Source: Caballeronia cordobensis | GTDB taxonomy: Bacteria; Pseudomonadota; Gammaproteobacteria; Burkholderiales; Burkholderiaceae | NCBI RefSeq assembly: GCF_001544575.2 | Contig: NZ_FCNY02000002.1 | Location: 372,001-436,000 of the forward strand | DNA length: 64,000 bases | Direction of reading: 5' to 3' | Shown here: positions 35,346-47,226 of the stretch, in pieces | Position numbering within the stretch: the stretch's first letter is position 1 | Layout of the letters: every line of letters begins with the position of its first letter | The notes under the pieces: generated by a model | What the model was told of the DNA's origin: nothing | Seen by the model: only the letters and a program-made list of their open reading frames with translations | The model's database searches: none | Position numbers and translations under genes: made by a program

Positions 35346-36258
35346 ATCGCTGGTGGAGGAGTTGGGCTTCGGGCCGGTCTGGGTCCGTCGCGGAGTAGCA
35401 ACTGCGGCGGCTGCGGCGGCGCGCGAGGAAGTGATAGACGCGCCGGCCGCCGTCGAGGCGCCGCGCGTGACGGAAGCGCCTGAAACGCCGCCGCCCGTCG
35501 AACTGCGCGCGGAGCCGAAGCCTGCGCAAGCGCCGCCGCCCGCTGCACAGCCCGAATCCGACATCCCGCTGCTCGATGCTTACGACGATCTCCCCTGGAC
35601 CGACGAGGCGCCGATCCACGCCGAGCCCGCCCTCGTCGACACGCCGAGCGACGTCCACACGCTCGACTGGGACGCGCTCGCCGAACGCGTCGCGAACTGC
35701 GCACTGTGCCGCCTGTGCGAGCGCCGCACGAACACGGTCTTCGGCGTCGGCGATCGCGAAGCCGACTGGATGCTGATCGGCGAAGCGCCCGGCGAGAACG
35801 AGGACAAGCAGGGCGAGCCCTTCGTCGGCCAGGCGGGCAAGCTGCTCGACAACATGCTGCGCGCGCTCGCGCTGTCGCGGCAGACGAACGTGTATATCGC
35901 CAACGTGATCAAATGCCGGCCGCCCGGCAACCGCAATCCCGAACTCGATGAAGTCGCACGCTGCGAGCCGTACTTGCAGCGCCAGGTCGAGCTCGTGAAG
36001 CCGAAAGTCATCGTCGCGATGGGGCGCTTCGCCGCGCAAAGCCTGCTGAAGAACGAAGCCAGCATCGCGTCGATGCGCGGGCGCGTGCACGCGTATCGCG
36101 GCGTACCGGTCATCGTCACGTATCACCCGGCGTATCTGTTGCGCAGCCTGCAGGACAAGTCGAAGGCGTGGGCCGATCTCTGCCTCGCGCGCAACACGTA
36201 TCGCGAGGCGCTCGCCGCGCTCGGCGTCGAGCAGGGAGCGCAGAAGGACGGCGTCTGA
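35332..36258 (+). CDS. Family 4 uracil-DNA glycosylase
   Basis: This 308-residue protein has the family 4 core [29 protein letters not shown] (split here) and [13 protein letters not shown], with TYHPAYLLR at the end. Cys residues in NCALCRLC and in KCRPP/ARCEP form the iron-sulfur cluster site. It removes uracil from DNA. Residues 25-105 are an Ala/Pro/Glu-rich linker not seen in shorter homologues, and some members of this set are annotated as phage SPO1 polymerase-related proteins. It overlaps rimI by 14 bases and the next gene by one base. Confidence 0.9.
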   Translation: MALDESLVEELGFGPVWVRRGVATAAAAAAREEVIDAPAAVEAPRVTEAPETPPPVELRAEPKPAQAPPPAAQPESDIPLLDAYDDLPWTDEAPIHAEPALVDTPSDVHTLDWDALAERVANCALCRLCERRTNTVFGVGDREADWMLIGEAPGENEDKQGEPFVGQAGKLLDNMLRALALSRQTNVYIANVIKCRPPGNRNPELDEVARCEPYLQRQVELVKPKVIVAMGRFAAQSLLKNEASIASMRGRVHAYRGVPVIVTYHPAYLLRSLQDKSKAWADLCLARNTYREALAALGVEQGAQKDGV

Positions 36259-37235
36259 TGACCGCGCCGCCAAGCGGGCTCGCGCGCCTCGTCGACGGTT
36301 TCGACGACGTCACCGTGCGCGATCTCGCGTGGCTGCTCTTCGCGCCCGATCTGCTTCGCGAGGGCGACATTGCGCTGGCGCGTCCGCTCGCGACGGACGC
36401 CGAGCGCGACGCGACGCTCGCGTGGCTTCGCGCGCTCGACGCCGCGCCGCAATTGCTGCACGATCACGCGCGCAATCCCAAGTTCACGCGCCTGGGCATC
36501 TACGCCGAAAGTCTCGTCCGCTATTTTCTCGCGCACGGTCCCGCGGCGCGTCTGGTCGCGGCGAACGTGCCGTTGCGGCGTCAGCGGCGCACCATCGGCG
36601 AATGCGATTTTCTGCTCGAAGCGGCGAACGGCGCGCGCTTGCATTGGGAACTCGCGGTGAAGTTCTACCTGCATATCGGCGATGGCGACGCATCTCGTGC
36701 GGCGCGTCTGTCGGACTATGTCGGCCCGAATTTGCAGGATCGCTTCGATCTGAAGCACGCGCGGCTCGTCACGCATCAGCTCGCGCTCACCACACGCGCG
36801 GAATTCGCCGCGCTCGGCTTCGAAGGGCCGTGGCGCGCGCAATTGTTCATCAAGGGGCGGCTTTTCTATCACGGCGTCGAGGGCGAGGGGACCGAACCCG
36901 CGCCCGAGGTCGGCGACGATCACCTGCGTGGATGGTGGCTGACGGCGTCGGAGTGGCGCGAGGCGCGCGCAAAAGCCCCCGGCGATGAACGCGCGTGGGT
37001 CGTGCAGCCGCGCATGGCGTGGCTCGCGTCGCGCCGGCTCGATGCGGCGGCGGCCGCGACGCTCGTCGCGGAATCGGACGCCATTCGAACGCGTCTGGAA
37101 GGCACGGCCGCGCCGACGATGATCGCGGCCTACGCGCGCGACGACGCGGGCGACTGGACGGAGGAATCGCGCGGCTTCATCGTGCCGGACGGCTGGCCCG
37201 AAGCGGCGCGCGCGTTCGCGGCGTCGGCCGGCTAA
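36258..37235 (+). CDS. DUF1853 family protein
   Basis: This 325-residue protein matches DUF1853: RDLAWLLFAPDLL, HDHARNPKFTRLGIYAESLVRYFLAHGP, RRTIGECDFLLEA and HWELAVKFYLH. The conserved E-x-D-F-L with a downstream E-x-x-V-K-F-Y-L recalls PD-(D/E)XK nuclease cores, but this is a reading of motifs only. It starts on the last base of the glycosylase gene, so it may act with DNA repair. Confidence 0.85.
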   Translation: MTAPPSGLARLVDGFDDVTVRDLAWLLFAPDLLREGDIALARPLATDAERDATLAWLRALDAAPQLLHDHARNPKFTRLGIYAESLVRYFLAHGPAARLVAANVPLRRQRRTIGECDFLLEAANGARLHWELAVKFYLHIGDGDASRAARLSDYVGPNLQDRFDLKHARLVTHQLALTTRAEFAALGFEGPWRAQLFIKGRLFYHGVEGEGTEPAPEVGDDHLRGWWLTASEWREARAKAPGDERAWVVQPRMAWLASRRLDAAAAATLVAESDAIRTRLEGTAAPTMIAAYARDDAGDWTEESRGFIVPDGWPEAARAFAASAG

Positions 37236-37247
37236 GCGCCGCCGCGC

Positions 37248-38060
37248 CTACCACCAGCGGTAGAAGTGATGCACCGGCCCGACGCCGTGACCGACGTCGA
37301 GCCGCACGCTCGCCTCGATCGCGCCGGTCAGATAGCGCTTCGCTTCGGCGGTGGCGCTGGCGAGATCGCCGGTCTGCGGGATCAGCGCCGCGATCGCCGA
37401 CGACAGCGTGCAGCCCGTGCCGTGCGTGTTCTTGAGCGGCACGCGTGCGCCGCCGAGCCTGAGCGACCCGCCCGCTTCGATGAGCCAGTCCGGGCTGTCG
37501 TTCGACGCGAGATGGCCGCCTTTCATCAGCACGGCGCGCGCGCCGAGCGCACGCAGCGCTTCGCCCTGGCGCACCATCGCGTCTTCGTCGGCGGCGCTGT
37601 CGGTGCCGAGCAAGGCGGCCGCTTCGGGCAGATTCGGCGTGACGAGCGTCGCGAGCGGCAGCAGTTCGTCGCGCAACGCGGCGACCGCTTCCGGCGCGAG
37701 CAGCGCGTGATGGCTCTTGGAAATCATCACGGTGTCGAGCACGACATGCCGCGGCCGATGCCGTGCGAGGGCGGCGGCGACCGCGCGCACGATGCCCGCG
37801 TTCGCCAGCATGCCGATCTTCACGGCGTCGATGCGGATATCGTCGAACACGGCGTCGAGCTGGGCGGCGACGAACGCGGGTTCCGGCGCGTGCACGGCCG
37901 TCACGCCGCGCGTGTTCTGCGCCGTGAGCGCCGTGATGACGCTCGCGCCGTATGCGCCGAGCGCGGAGAACGCCTTCAGATCGGCCTGAATGCCCGCGCC
38001 GCCGCCCGAGTCGGAACCGGCGATCGTGAGCACATTGGGAATAGGTTTCGTGATTGCCAT
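37248..38060 (-). CDS. thiD: Hydroxymethylpyrimidine/phosphomethylpyrimidine kinase
   Basis: This 270-residue kinase starts VLTIAGSDSGGGAGIQADLK and has the anion hole KNTHGTGCTLSSAIAA. It phosphorylates HMP and HMP-P for thiamine synthesis. ATG 38060 gives the usual start MAITKPIPN. It is the last gene of the run thiM-thiE-thiD and converges on the DUF1853 gene with a 12-base gap. Confidence 0.95.
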   Translation of the reverse strand: MAITKPIPNVLTIAGSDSGGGAGIQADLKAFSALGAYGASVITALTAQNTRGVTAVHAPEPAFVAAQLDAVFDDIRIDAVKIGMLANAGIVRAVAAALARHRPRHVVLDTVMISKSHHALLAPEAVAALRDELLPLATLVTPNLPEAAALLGTDSAADEDAMVRQGEALRALGARAVLMKGGHLASNDSPDWLIEAGGSLRLGGARVPLKNTHGTGCTLSSAIAALIPQTGDLASATAEAKRYLTGAIEASVRLDVGHGVGPVHHFYRWW

Positions 38061-38064
38061 GAGC

Positions 38065-38712
38065 TTAGTTGCGTGACTGCGCGATGGTGGCCGCAAGCGA
38101 AGCGGCTGCTTCGCGCGGATCGGGCGCCTTGCAGATCGCCGAGACCACGGCGAGCCCGGCGGGTTTGGCGCGCATGACCTCGGCGGCGTTATGCGCCTGA
38201 ATGCCGCCGATCGCCACGGTCGGCAGGCGCGTGGCCGCCCGGATCGCGGCGAGGCCGTCGATGCCGCAGGGCGCGGACGCGTCGGTTTTGGTCGGCGTCG
38301 CGTAGACCGGGCCCGCGCCGAGATAATCGACGATGCCCGCGAGCGCATCCGCTTCGGCCGTTTCGTCGAGGTTGGAGACCGACAGGCCGATCAGCGCGTC
38401 GGGACCGAGCAGCCGCCGCGCGATATCGGCGGGCAGGTCGCGCTGGCCGATATGCACGCCATCGGCGCCTGCGGCGAGCGCGACATCGACGTGATCGTTG
38501 ACGACGAACGGCACGCCGTGCGCACGCGCGAGCGGCGCCAGCTCGCGCGCCAGATCGAACCACGCGCGCTTGTGCCATTCGGGCGCGCGCAGTTGCACGA
38601 GCGTCGCGCCGCCGTCGAGCGCGGCGCGCGCGACCGCGAGCGCAGCGTCGTGGCCGCCGCACTGCACGGGGTCGAGCACGAGATAAAGCGAAAGGTCGAA
38701 TGCGGCCCGCAT
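38065..38712 (-). CDS. thiE: Thiamine-phosphate synthase
   Basis: This 215-residue TIM-barrel enzyme has VQLRAPEWHKRAWF, PFVVNDHVDVALAAGADGVHIGQ and YLGAGPVYATPTKTDA. It joins HMP-PP with thiazole phosphate. It follows thiM after 2 bases and precedes thiD by 4 bases, one operon. The start MRAAFDLSLYLVLDP is the first in-frame ATG after the thiM stop. Confidence 0.95.
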   Translation of the reverse strand: MRAAFDLSLYLVLDPVQCGGHDAALAVARAALDGGATLVQLRAPEWHKRAWFDLARELAPLARAHGVPFVVNDHVDVALAAGADGVHIGQRDLPADIARRLLGPDALIGLSVSNLDETAEADALAGIVDYLGAGPVYATPTKTDASAPCGIDGLAAIRAATRLPTVAIGGIQAHNAAEVMRAKPAGLAVVSAICKAPDPREAAASLAATIAQSRN

Positions 38713-38714
38713 GA

Positions 38715-39527
38715 TCAGCCCGCGACGATGTCGCGCTGCACGAGCGTCTTGCCGAACGCTTCGGCATCGAGCGACGCGAGCCGGTCCAGATACGCGACGG
38801 CAAAGCTGCCGGGCAGGGCGGCGTCGCGCGCGGCGAGCTCGCCGGCGATGGTCGAATACGCGATGGCGGCCACCGTCGCGCTCAGAAACTCGTCGCGGCC
38901 CGATGCCGTGCCGACGAACGCGGCGATCGTCGCGGACAGCGCGCAGCCGATGCCCGTCACGCGCGTCATGAGCGGCGAGCCGTTGGAGAGCGCGACCGTG
39001 CGCCGGCCATCGGTCACGTAGTCGGTTGCGCCCGTCACGCCGACGACCGCCCCCGTTTTCAGCGCGAGAATCTGCGCGGCGTCGAGCGCGGCGTCGGTGG
39101 CGGCGGTGCTGTCGACGCCGCGTCCGCTCGCCGCGCCGCCCGACAGGCTGATGATCTCCGACGCGTTGCCGCGAATCACCGCGGGCTTCGCATCGAGCAG
39201 ATCGAGCGCGAACTCGGTGCGAAACGACAGCGGGCCGACCGCGACCGGATCGAGCACCCACGGCTTGCCCGCGCCGTTGGCGGCCTCGACGGCGGCGCGG
39301 ATCGCGCGGCTTTGCGGCGCGTCGAGCGTGCCGAGATTGACCGACAGCGCATGGGCGAGCGGCGCGAATTCGGCGACTTCCTCGCGTGCGACGACCATCG
39401 CGGGCGCGGCGCCGAGCGCGAGCAGCACGTTGGCCGTGAAGTTGGTGACGACGAGGTTCGTGAGGCAATGCACGAGCGGCGCGCGCTCGCGCACGCGGCT
39501 CACGAAGGAGAAAAGATCGGCGGGCAT
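38715..39527 (-). CDS. thiM: Hydroxyethylthiazole kinase
   Basis: This 270-residue kinase has VHCLTNLVVTNFTANVLLALGAAPAM at the start, WVLDPVAVGPLSF and a C-terminal GIGCALSATIAAF. It phosphorylates thiazole for salvage. With thiE and thiD it forms a salvage operon. Only 34 bases separate it from the lplT end, too little for a thiamine riboswitch directly upstream. Confidence 0.94.
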   Translation of the reverse strand: MPADLFSFVSRVRERAPLVHCLTNLVVTNFTANVLLALGAAPAMVVAREEVAEFAPLAHALSVNLGTLDAPQSRAIRAAVEAANGAGKPWVLDPVAVGPLSFRTEFALDLLDAKPAVIRGNASEIISLSGGAASGRGVDSTAATDAALDAAQILALKTGAVVGVTGATDYVTDGRRTVALSNGSPLMTRVTGIGCALSATIAAFVGTASGRDEFLSATVAAIAYSTIAGELAARDAALPGSFAVAYLDRLASLDAEAFGKTLVQRDIVAG

Positions 39528-39561
39528 GATGCGGACAGAGTGAAGCGGCGCGAACGCGGCG

Positions 39562-40869
39562 TCAATGCCGCGCTTCGCCGATCAGCGCGACCGAATCGAA
39601 CGCGCGCTGATTGGCCTGATGCCGGCGCATCACGAAATACATCATGAGGCACACGAACGAGCCAAACATGACGATGACGAGCTGGATCGGCACGTCGAGC
39701 CACACGAGCGCGGCGTACAGGCACAGCATGATGAGCACCGACAGATTTTCGTTGAAGTTCTGCACCGCGATGGAATGCCCGGCGGAGAGCAGCACGTGCC
39801 CGCGATGCTGGAGCAGCGCGTTCATCGGCACGACGAAAAAGCCCGACAGCGCGCCGACGACCATCAGGAACACATACGCGATCAGCAGGTAGCCGGGGAA
39901 GTGCATCTTGCCGAAGTAGATGCCCCAGTGCGCGGGAAAGAGGTGGCGCGTGTAGAACGCCATCAGCATGACGGCGACGCCCATGATGATGCCCACGGGC
40001 AGCACGGTGAGCGAGCGCTTGAGCGGCACGCGCGCGGCGGCGAGCACGGCGCCCGCCGCGACGCCCACGGCGATCACCGCCTGCAGAATCGCGGCTTGCG
40101 AAAGTGTCATGCCGAGCGACACTTCGGCCCACTTGAGCACGATGAACTGGAGCGTCGCGCCCGCGCCCCAGAAGAGCGTCGTGACGGCGAGCGAGATCTG
40201 GCCGAGCTTGTCGCGCCACAGCACGAGAAAGCAGTCGGCGAAATCGGTGATGAGCTTGAGCGGCCGCGTTTCCTGTTTCGGATAGCGCGCGCCGGTATCG
40301 GGAATGCGCAGATTGAAGATCGCGGCGATCACGTACATCAGCATGATGACGAGCATCGCGGCCTCCGCCGGGGTGCTGATCCGCGGGATGTGCAGCGCCA
40401 GCAGGTGCCCCGCGATATGCGGACTGATGAGCGCGCCGCCCATGACCGTGCCGAGAATGATCGAACCGACCGTCGTGCCTTCGATCCAGCCGTTCGCGGC
40501 GACGAGCCGGTCGGCGGGCAAAAGCTCGGTGAGAATGCCGTACTTCGCCGGCGAGTAAGCCGCCGCGCCGAAGCCCACGATGCCGTACGCAAGCAGCGGA
40601 TGCGCGCCGAAGAGCATCGTCACGCAGCCGACGACCTTGATCGTGTTGGTCACGAACATCACGTGACCCTTGGGCCGGGAATCCGCGAAAGCGCCGACGA
40701 ACGCCGCGAGAATCACATACGACAGGACGAAGAACAGCTTGAGCAGCGGCGTCATCCAGTTCGGGGCGTGAAGGTCTTTCAGCAGTGCAATGGCAGCGAT
40801 CAGTAGAGCGTTATCGGCCAGCGACGAGAAAAACTGCGCGGCCATGATGGTGTAAAAACCTTTTTTCAT
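39562..40869 (-). CDS. lplT: Lysophospholipid transporter LplT
   Basis: This 435-residue MFS-type protein starts MKKGFYTIMAAQFFSSLADNALLIAAI, close to E. coli LplT. Conserved are GAFADSRPKGHVM, YGILTELLPADRLVAANGWIEGTTV and NENLSVLIMLCLY. It flips lysophospholipids across the inner membrane for reacylation. E. coli lplT lies beside aas; here it precedes thiM on the same strand and is divergent from alr across 281 bases. The start 40869 is chosen by similarity. Confidence 0.92.
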   Translation of the reverse strand: MKKGFYTIMAAQFFSSLADNALLIAAIALLKDLHAPNWMTPLLKLFFVLSYVILAAFVGAFADSRPKGHVMFVTNTIKVVGCVTMLFGAHPLLAYGIVGFGAAAYSPAKYGILTELLPADRLVAANGWIEGTTVGSIILGTVMGGALISPHIAGHLLALHIPRISTPAEAAMLVIMLMYVIAAIFNLRIPDTGARYPKQETRPLKLITDFADCFLVLWRDKLGQISLAVTTLFWGAGATLQFIVLKWAEVSLGMTLSQAAILQAVIAVGVAAGAVLAAARVPLKRSLTVLPVGIIMGVAVMLMAFYTRHLFPAHWGIYFGKMHFPGYLLIAYVFLMVVGALSGFFVVPMNALLQHRGHVLLSAGHSIAVQNFNENLSVLIMLCLYAALVWLDVPIQLVIVMFGSFVCLMMYFVMRRHQANQRAFDSVALIGEARH

Positions 40870-41150
40870 CTGATCCGAAGCTTTCCTCACTGCGGGTGAT
40901 CCGCCCCGAACGCCGGGTAGGCGTCCGGGCTTATGCCTTTCGAAATGGGTTGTGCGCACGGCTTTATAACACGAAAATAGGCTCATTCTGACTAGCAGTA
41001 ATCTCGATCGCGCGAGAAATGACACGCTCGTGCACGACTTTCCTCATAAGATACTGATTCGCGAGGCGCCGTGGCGGGCGCAGCGGGACGCCTCCCGCTG
41101 GCGTATGCTCGCCTTTTCGACCGCGATTTTTGCAATTCCACCAAACGCTC

Positions 41151-42221
41151 ATGCCGCGCCCCCTATCCGCAACGATCCACACCGCCGCACTCGCCAACAA
41201 CCTCGCCATTGCGCGCAAATACGCGCCGAAATCCAAAGTCTGGGCTGTCGTCAAGGCAAATGCGTATGGCCACGGGCTCGCCCGGGCGTTCCCCGGACTG
41301 CGCGCAACCGACGGCTTTGGCCTACTCGACCTCGAAGAAGCCGCGAAGTTGCGTGAATTGGGCTGGGCAGGGCCGATTCTTTTGCTCGAAGGCTTCTTCC
41401 GGCCGACCGATATCGACGTGATCGACCGCTACAGCCTGACCACCGCGGTGCATTGCGACGAACAATTACGCATGCTCGAGATGGCGCGTCTGTCCAAGCC
41501 CGTCAACATCCAGCTCAAGATGAACAGCGGCATGAACCGGCTCGGCTACACGCCGGCGAAGTTCCGCGCCGCGTGGGAGCGCGCCCGCGCCGTGCACGGC
41601 GTCGGCCAGATCACGCTCATGACCCATTTTTCGGATGCCGACGGCCCGCGCGGCATCGCGCATCAGCTCGATGCGTTCGAGCGCGGCGCGGAAGGCATCG
41701 CGGGCGCGCGCAGCCTGGCCAATTCGGCCGGCGTGCTGTGGCATCCGGATGCGCATTTCGACTGGGTGCGGCCCGGCATCATGCTCTATGGCGCATCGCC
41801 GTCGGGCTTGACGGCCGATATCGCCAGCACCGGTCTCAAGCCCGCCATGACGCTCCAGTCCGAACTGATCGCCGTGCAGACGGTCGACGCGGGCAGCAGC
41901 ATCGGCTACGGCTCGACCTTTACGGCGGGCGAATCGATGCGCATCGGCGTGGTCGCGTGCGGCTACGCGGACGGCTATCCGCGCATCGCGCCGGAAGGCA
42001 CGCCCGTGATCGTCGATGGCGTGAGGACGAAGCTCGTCGGCCGCGTGTCGATGGACATGCTCACCGTCGATCTGACGCCGTGCCCGGGCGCGGGCATCGG
42101 TTCGCGCGTCGAGCTGTGGGGCGCGAACCTCCCGGTCGACGACGTCGCGAGCGCCGCCGGCACGATCGGCTACGAGCTCATGTGCGCGATCGCGCAGCGC
42201 GTGCCGGTGCGCGCGGAATAA
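41151..42221 (+). CDS. alr: Alanine racemase
   Basis: This 356-residue enzyme has the PLP lysine in [12 protein letters not shown] (Lys35), the second catalytic Tyr in [15 protein letters not shown] and [11 protein letters not shown]. It makes D-alanine for peptidoglycan. The start [14 protein letters not shown] (41151) is supported by alignment. It is divergent from lplT and followed by radA. Confidence 0.95.
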   Translation: MPRPLSATIHTAALANNLAIARKYAPKSKVWAVVKANAYGHGLARAFPGLRATDGFGLLDLEEAAKLRELGWAGPILLLEGFFRPTDIDVIDRYSLTTAVHCDEQLRMLEMARLSKPVNIQLKMNSGMNRLGYTPAKFRAAWERARAVHGVGQITLMTHFSDADGPRGIAHQLDAFERGAEGIAGARSLANSAGVLWHPDAHFDWVRPGIMLYGASPSGLTADIASTGLKPAMTLQSELIAVQTVDAGSSIGYGSTFTAGESMRIGVVACGYADGYPRIAPEGTPVIVDGVRTKLVGRVSMDMLTVDLTPCPGAGIGSRVELWGANLPVDDVASAAGTIGYELMCAIAQRVPVRAE

Positions 42222-42284
42222 GCGCGGAATAAGGCAGACGGGCTTTCGGGCCACGAATAACGAGAAATCAGGCAAGGCTTCGGT

Positions 42285-43670
42285 GTGGCAAAAGTAGCGA
42301 AAGCAAAGACGCTGTACGTATGCAGCGAGTGCGGCGGGGAATCGCCCAAGTGGACCGGCCAGTGCGCCGCATGCAACGCGTGGAACACGCTGACGGAGTC
42401 GGTGGCGCAGAGCACGTCGAATCACCGCTTTCAGGCGCTCGCGAAAAGTTCGCCGGTGCGTCGGCTGGCCGAAATCGAGGCGTCGGACGTGCCGCGCTTC
42501 ACGACCGGCGTCGGCGAATTCGACCGCGTGCTGGGCGGCGGCCTCGTGCCGGGTGGCGTGGTGCTGATCGGCGGCGATCCGGGCATCGGCAAATCGACGC
42601 TGCTGCTGCAATCGCTCGCGGAAATCGCGCGCGATCGGCCCGCGCTCTATGTGAGCGGCGAGGAATCGGGGGCGCAGATCGCGTTGCGCGCCCAGCGGCT
42701 CGGCCTGATCGGGGAAGCCAGCGCGGCGGGCGATCTCGCGCTGCTCGCCGAAATCCAGCTTGAAAAGATCCAGGCGACCATCGACGAGCAGCGGCCCGAA
42801 GTCGCGGTCATCGACTCCATCCAGACGGTCTATTCGGAAGCGCTCACGTCTGCGCCCGGCTCGGTCGCGCAGGTGCGCGAGTGCGCCGCGCAACTGACGC
42901 GCATCGCGAAGCAGACGGGCACGTCGATCATCATGGTCGGCCACGTGACGAAAGAAGGCAGCCTCGCGGGGCCGCGCGTGCTGGAGCATATCGTCGATAC
43001 GGTGCTGTATTTCGAGGGCGACACCCATTCGTCGTTCCGGCTCGTGCGGGCGTTCAAGAACCGCTTCGGCGCGGTCAACGAACTCGGCGTGTTCGCCATG
43101 ACGGAAAAGGGCTTGCGCGGCGTGGCCAATCCGTCGGCGCTCTTTTTGTCGCAGCACGAGCAAAGTGTTGCAGGATCGTGCGTGCTCGTGACGCAGGAAG
43201 GCTCGCGCCCGCTGCTCGTCGAAGTGCAGGCGCTCGTCGATACCGCGCACGTGCCCAATCCGCGCCGGCTCGCGGTCGGCCTGGAGCAGAACCGGCTCGC
43301 GCTCTTGCTCGCCGTGCTGCATCGGCACGCGGGCATTGCGTGCTTCGATCAGGACGTGTTCCTGAACGCCGTCGGCGGCGTCAAGATCACGGAGCCCGCC
43401 GCCGATCTGGCCGTGCTGCTCGCGATCCATTCGTCCATGCGCAACAAGCCGCTGCCCAAGGGCCTCATTACGTTCGGCGAAGTGGGGCTCGCAGGTGAAA
43501 TCCGGCCTTCGCCGCGCGGACAGGATCGTCTGAAGGAAGCGGCCAAGCTCGGTTTCTCGATGGCGCTCATTCCGAAGGCCAACGCGCCGAAGCAGGCGAT
43601 CGACGGCCTGAAGGTGATTGCAGTGGACCGTATCGAGGAAGCGATCGACCGCGTCCGCGATCTCGACTAA
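42285..43670 (+). CDS. radA: DNA repair protein RadA
   Basis: This 461-residue protein begins at GTG with MAKVAKAKTLYVCSECGG and has a C4 zinc finger (CSEC, CAAC), Walker A GGDPGIGKST, the KNRFG motif in FKNRFGAVNELGVF and a C-terminal Lon-like domain. RadA is a hexameric helicase that drives branch migration in recombination. It lies 63 bases after alr. Confidence 0.95.
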   Translation: MAKVAKAKTLYVCSECGGESPKWTGQCAACNAWNTLTESVAQSTSNHRFQALAKSSPVRRLAEIEASDVPRFTTGVGEFDRVLGGGLVPGGVVLIGGDPGIGKSTLLLQSLAEIARDRPALYVSGEESGAQIALRAQRLGLIGEASAAGDLALLAEIQLEKIQATIDEQRPEVAVIDSIQTVYSEALTSAPGSVAQVRECAAQLTRIAKQTGTSIIMVGHVTKEGSLAGPRVLEHIVDTVLYFEGDTHSSFRLVRAFKNRFGAVNELGVFAMTEKGLRGVANPSALFLSQHEQSVAGSCVLVTQEGSRPLLVEVQALVDTAHVPNPRRLAVGLEQNRLALLLAVLHRHAGIACFDQDVFLNAVGGVKITEPAADLAVLLAIHSSMRNKPLPKGLITFGEVGLAGEIRPSPRGQDRLKEAAKLGFSMALIPKANAPKQAIDGLKVIAVDRIEEAIDRVRDLD

Positions 43671-43847
43671 GGGGCGCTCACGCCGATGCTGTGATCGGTC
43701 CCTTCGTAACGTCCCGTAAAAAAGCGGTTGCGCAATGTAACCCAAGCGGCGCGCGGTTTTTCTATCCTTACAAGGCTACGGACCCGGCCAACTTCGCTAA
43801 GGCGTTTCAAGAAGCGAAGTGACTGGAAGGATCGAGAGGACCACGCT

Positions 43848-44111
43848 TTGAAACACTTGAAATCAACCCGGCCGAAGCCCGCGTTTCATTTGCGCGGTTG
43901 CCGCGTCTCCGCGCCGCTGCAGCAGCCTTGGGGCAGCGGCTGCCGGATCGTCGAATGGATCGACGAGCAGGGCCAGATCTCGCGGCGGGTCGTCGCGGCC
44001 GACATCACCGAGGACGAAGTCGTTGCGACCATTCGCCAGCATGTGACGGGTCGCAAACACGTGCTCATCGACGACGAGCGTCAGCCGCGCCAAGTCCTGC
44101 CGCGGCGCTGA
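43848..44111 (+). CDS. Small conserved protein downstream of radA
   Basis: This 87-residue protein starts at TTG 43848, with GAGAGGA 8 bases upstream. The longer frame (from 43728) contains an Arg-rich stretch that looks like noise. The protein reads HLKSTRPKPAFHLRGCRVS, then QPWGSGCRIVEWIDEQGQISRRVVAADIT. No family is recognised. It is convergent with the CoA-transferase gene. Confidence 0.6.
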   Translation: MKHLKSTRPKPAFHLRGCRVSAPLQQPWGSGCRIVEWIDEQGQISRRVVAADITEDEVVATIRQHVTGRKHVLIDDERQPRQVLPRR

Positions 44112-45128
44112 TCAGCCCTCGAAGAGCGGATGCGCCGCCGCTTCGGCGGGCGTGAGCACCGGCGCGACGCAGCAATCGAGCGGCTCCAGCAGCGCCATCC
44201 ATTCGTCGCGGGTGCGCTCGCGAAAGCGGGCGGCCAGTTCCGCCGACAATCGGGCGGCATCCGCGCCGCCGATCGCCTGTCCGAGGCTCCAGTGCTGCGC
44301 CGCCCAGTCCGGGCGGCCGAGCGCGTTGCACAAGGTCTGCCAAAATTTCAGTTCGAGCGCGCCGACCGCGATAAAGCGGTCGTCTCGCGTGCGATACACG
44401 TCGTAGCAGGGCGTGCCGCCGTTCAGCAGGCCCGCGCCGGCGCGCGTCGAGGCCTCGTTCTCGTTGGCAAGCGCGATGTGCGCCATCACGTTATGCGTGT
44501 GTATCGCGTGGGTCATCGAGACGTTCAGGCAACGGCCTTCGCCGCCGCGCGCCACCTGCCATGCAGCCGCGAGTATTTCCATGACGGCGGCGAGCGCACC
44601 GCCCAGCAGGTCCGCAAGCTGGAAATTCGGCGCGACGGGCGTGCCGTCGCGCGCCGCGAGTTGATCGAGCACGCCCGCATAGGCGAGGTAGTTCAGATCG
44701 TGGCCGGCCTTCTGCGCGAACGGCCCATCGGCGCCGAAGCCCGTGATCGCGCAGTAGACGAGCTTCGGATTCGCCTCGCGCAGCACGTCGTAGCCGACGC
44801 CCAGTCGCGCCATCACGGAAGGCCGGAAACTCTCGATCAACACATCGGCGTCGCGCGCGAGTTCGATCAGTTTTGCGCGGCCTTCGCCGGTCTTGAGATC
44901 GAGCGTGAGTTGCCGCTTGCCGCGATTGACGATGCGATAGAACGCGCTCGGCGTGCCGCTTTGCCGGTCGGCGTCGCTTTGCAGCATCGTGCGCGCGTAG
45001 TCGCCTTCGCCGGGTGGTTCGATTTTGAGCACATCCGCGCCGAGTTCCGCGAGCCGCAAGGCGGCGATGGGGCCGGGCAATAGCCGCGTCAGATCCAGCA
45101 CGCGCAGGCCGGTAAGAGAAGGCGTCAC
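44112..45128 (-). CDS. CaiB/BaiF-family CoA-transferase
   Basis: This 338-residue protein of the class III CoA-transferase family has LRVLDLTRLLPGPIAALRLAELGADVLKIEPP (split here), DLKTGEGRAKLIEL and FGADGPFAQKAGHDLNYLAYAGVL. The family includes alpha-methylacyl-CoA racemases, which cannot be told from transferases here. GTG 45128 with GGAGATC upstream is preferred; the frame opens 19 codons earlier, inside the end of the ABC-F gene. Its stop touches the small gene that follows radA. Confidence 0.88.
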   Translation of the reverse strand: MTPSLTGLRVLDLTRLLPGPIAALRLAELGADVLKIEPPGEGDYARTMLQSDADRQSGTPSAFYRIVNRGKRQLTLDLKTGEGRAKLIELARDADVLIESFRPSVMARLGVGYDVLREANPKLVYCAITGFGADGPFAQKAGHDLNYLAYAGVLDQLAARDGTPVAPNFQLADLLGGALAAVMEILAAAWQVARGGEGRCLNVSMTHAIHTHNVMAHIALANENEASTRAGAGLLNGGTPCYDVYRTRDDRFIAVGALELKFWQTLCNALGRPDWAAQHWSLGQAIGGADAARLSAELAARFRERTRDEWMALLEPLDCCVAPVLTPAEAAAHPLFEG

Positions 45129-45142
45129 GTCGTCGATCTCCG

Positions 45143-47068
<1,926 letters not shown>

Positions 47069-47226
47069 GTCGGAATGGCGGCGAAAGGAGCGCGGCTTGG
47101 AAGGAAAGCGCTATTTTAGACCGGACGGCCCGCGTCGCCGGGGTCGGCCGTTCGGCTAATGGCGGGCGAGCGCGCGTCGGGGTAGCATCGCCTGACTTTC
47201 TTCCGATTTACTTCCCGGAGCACGCC

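Noticed and set aside
39528-39561. Thiamine (TPP) riboswitch before thiM
   Set aside because: The gap is only 34 bases and lacks the conserved CUGAGA and UGAAC-type elements.
41466-43745. 759-residue open frame on the - strand opposite alr and radA
   Set aside because: It spans two clear genes and their gap, with shadow composition and no motif.
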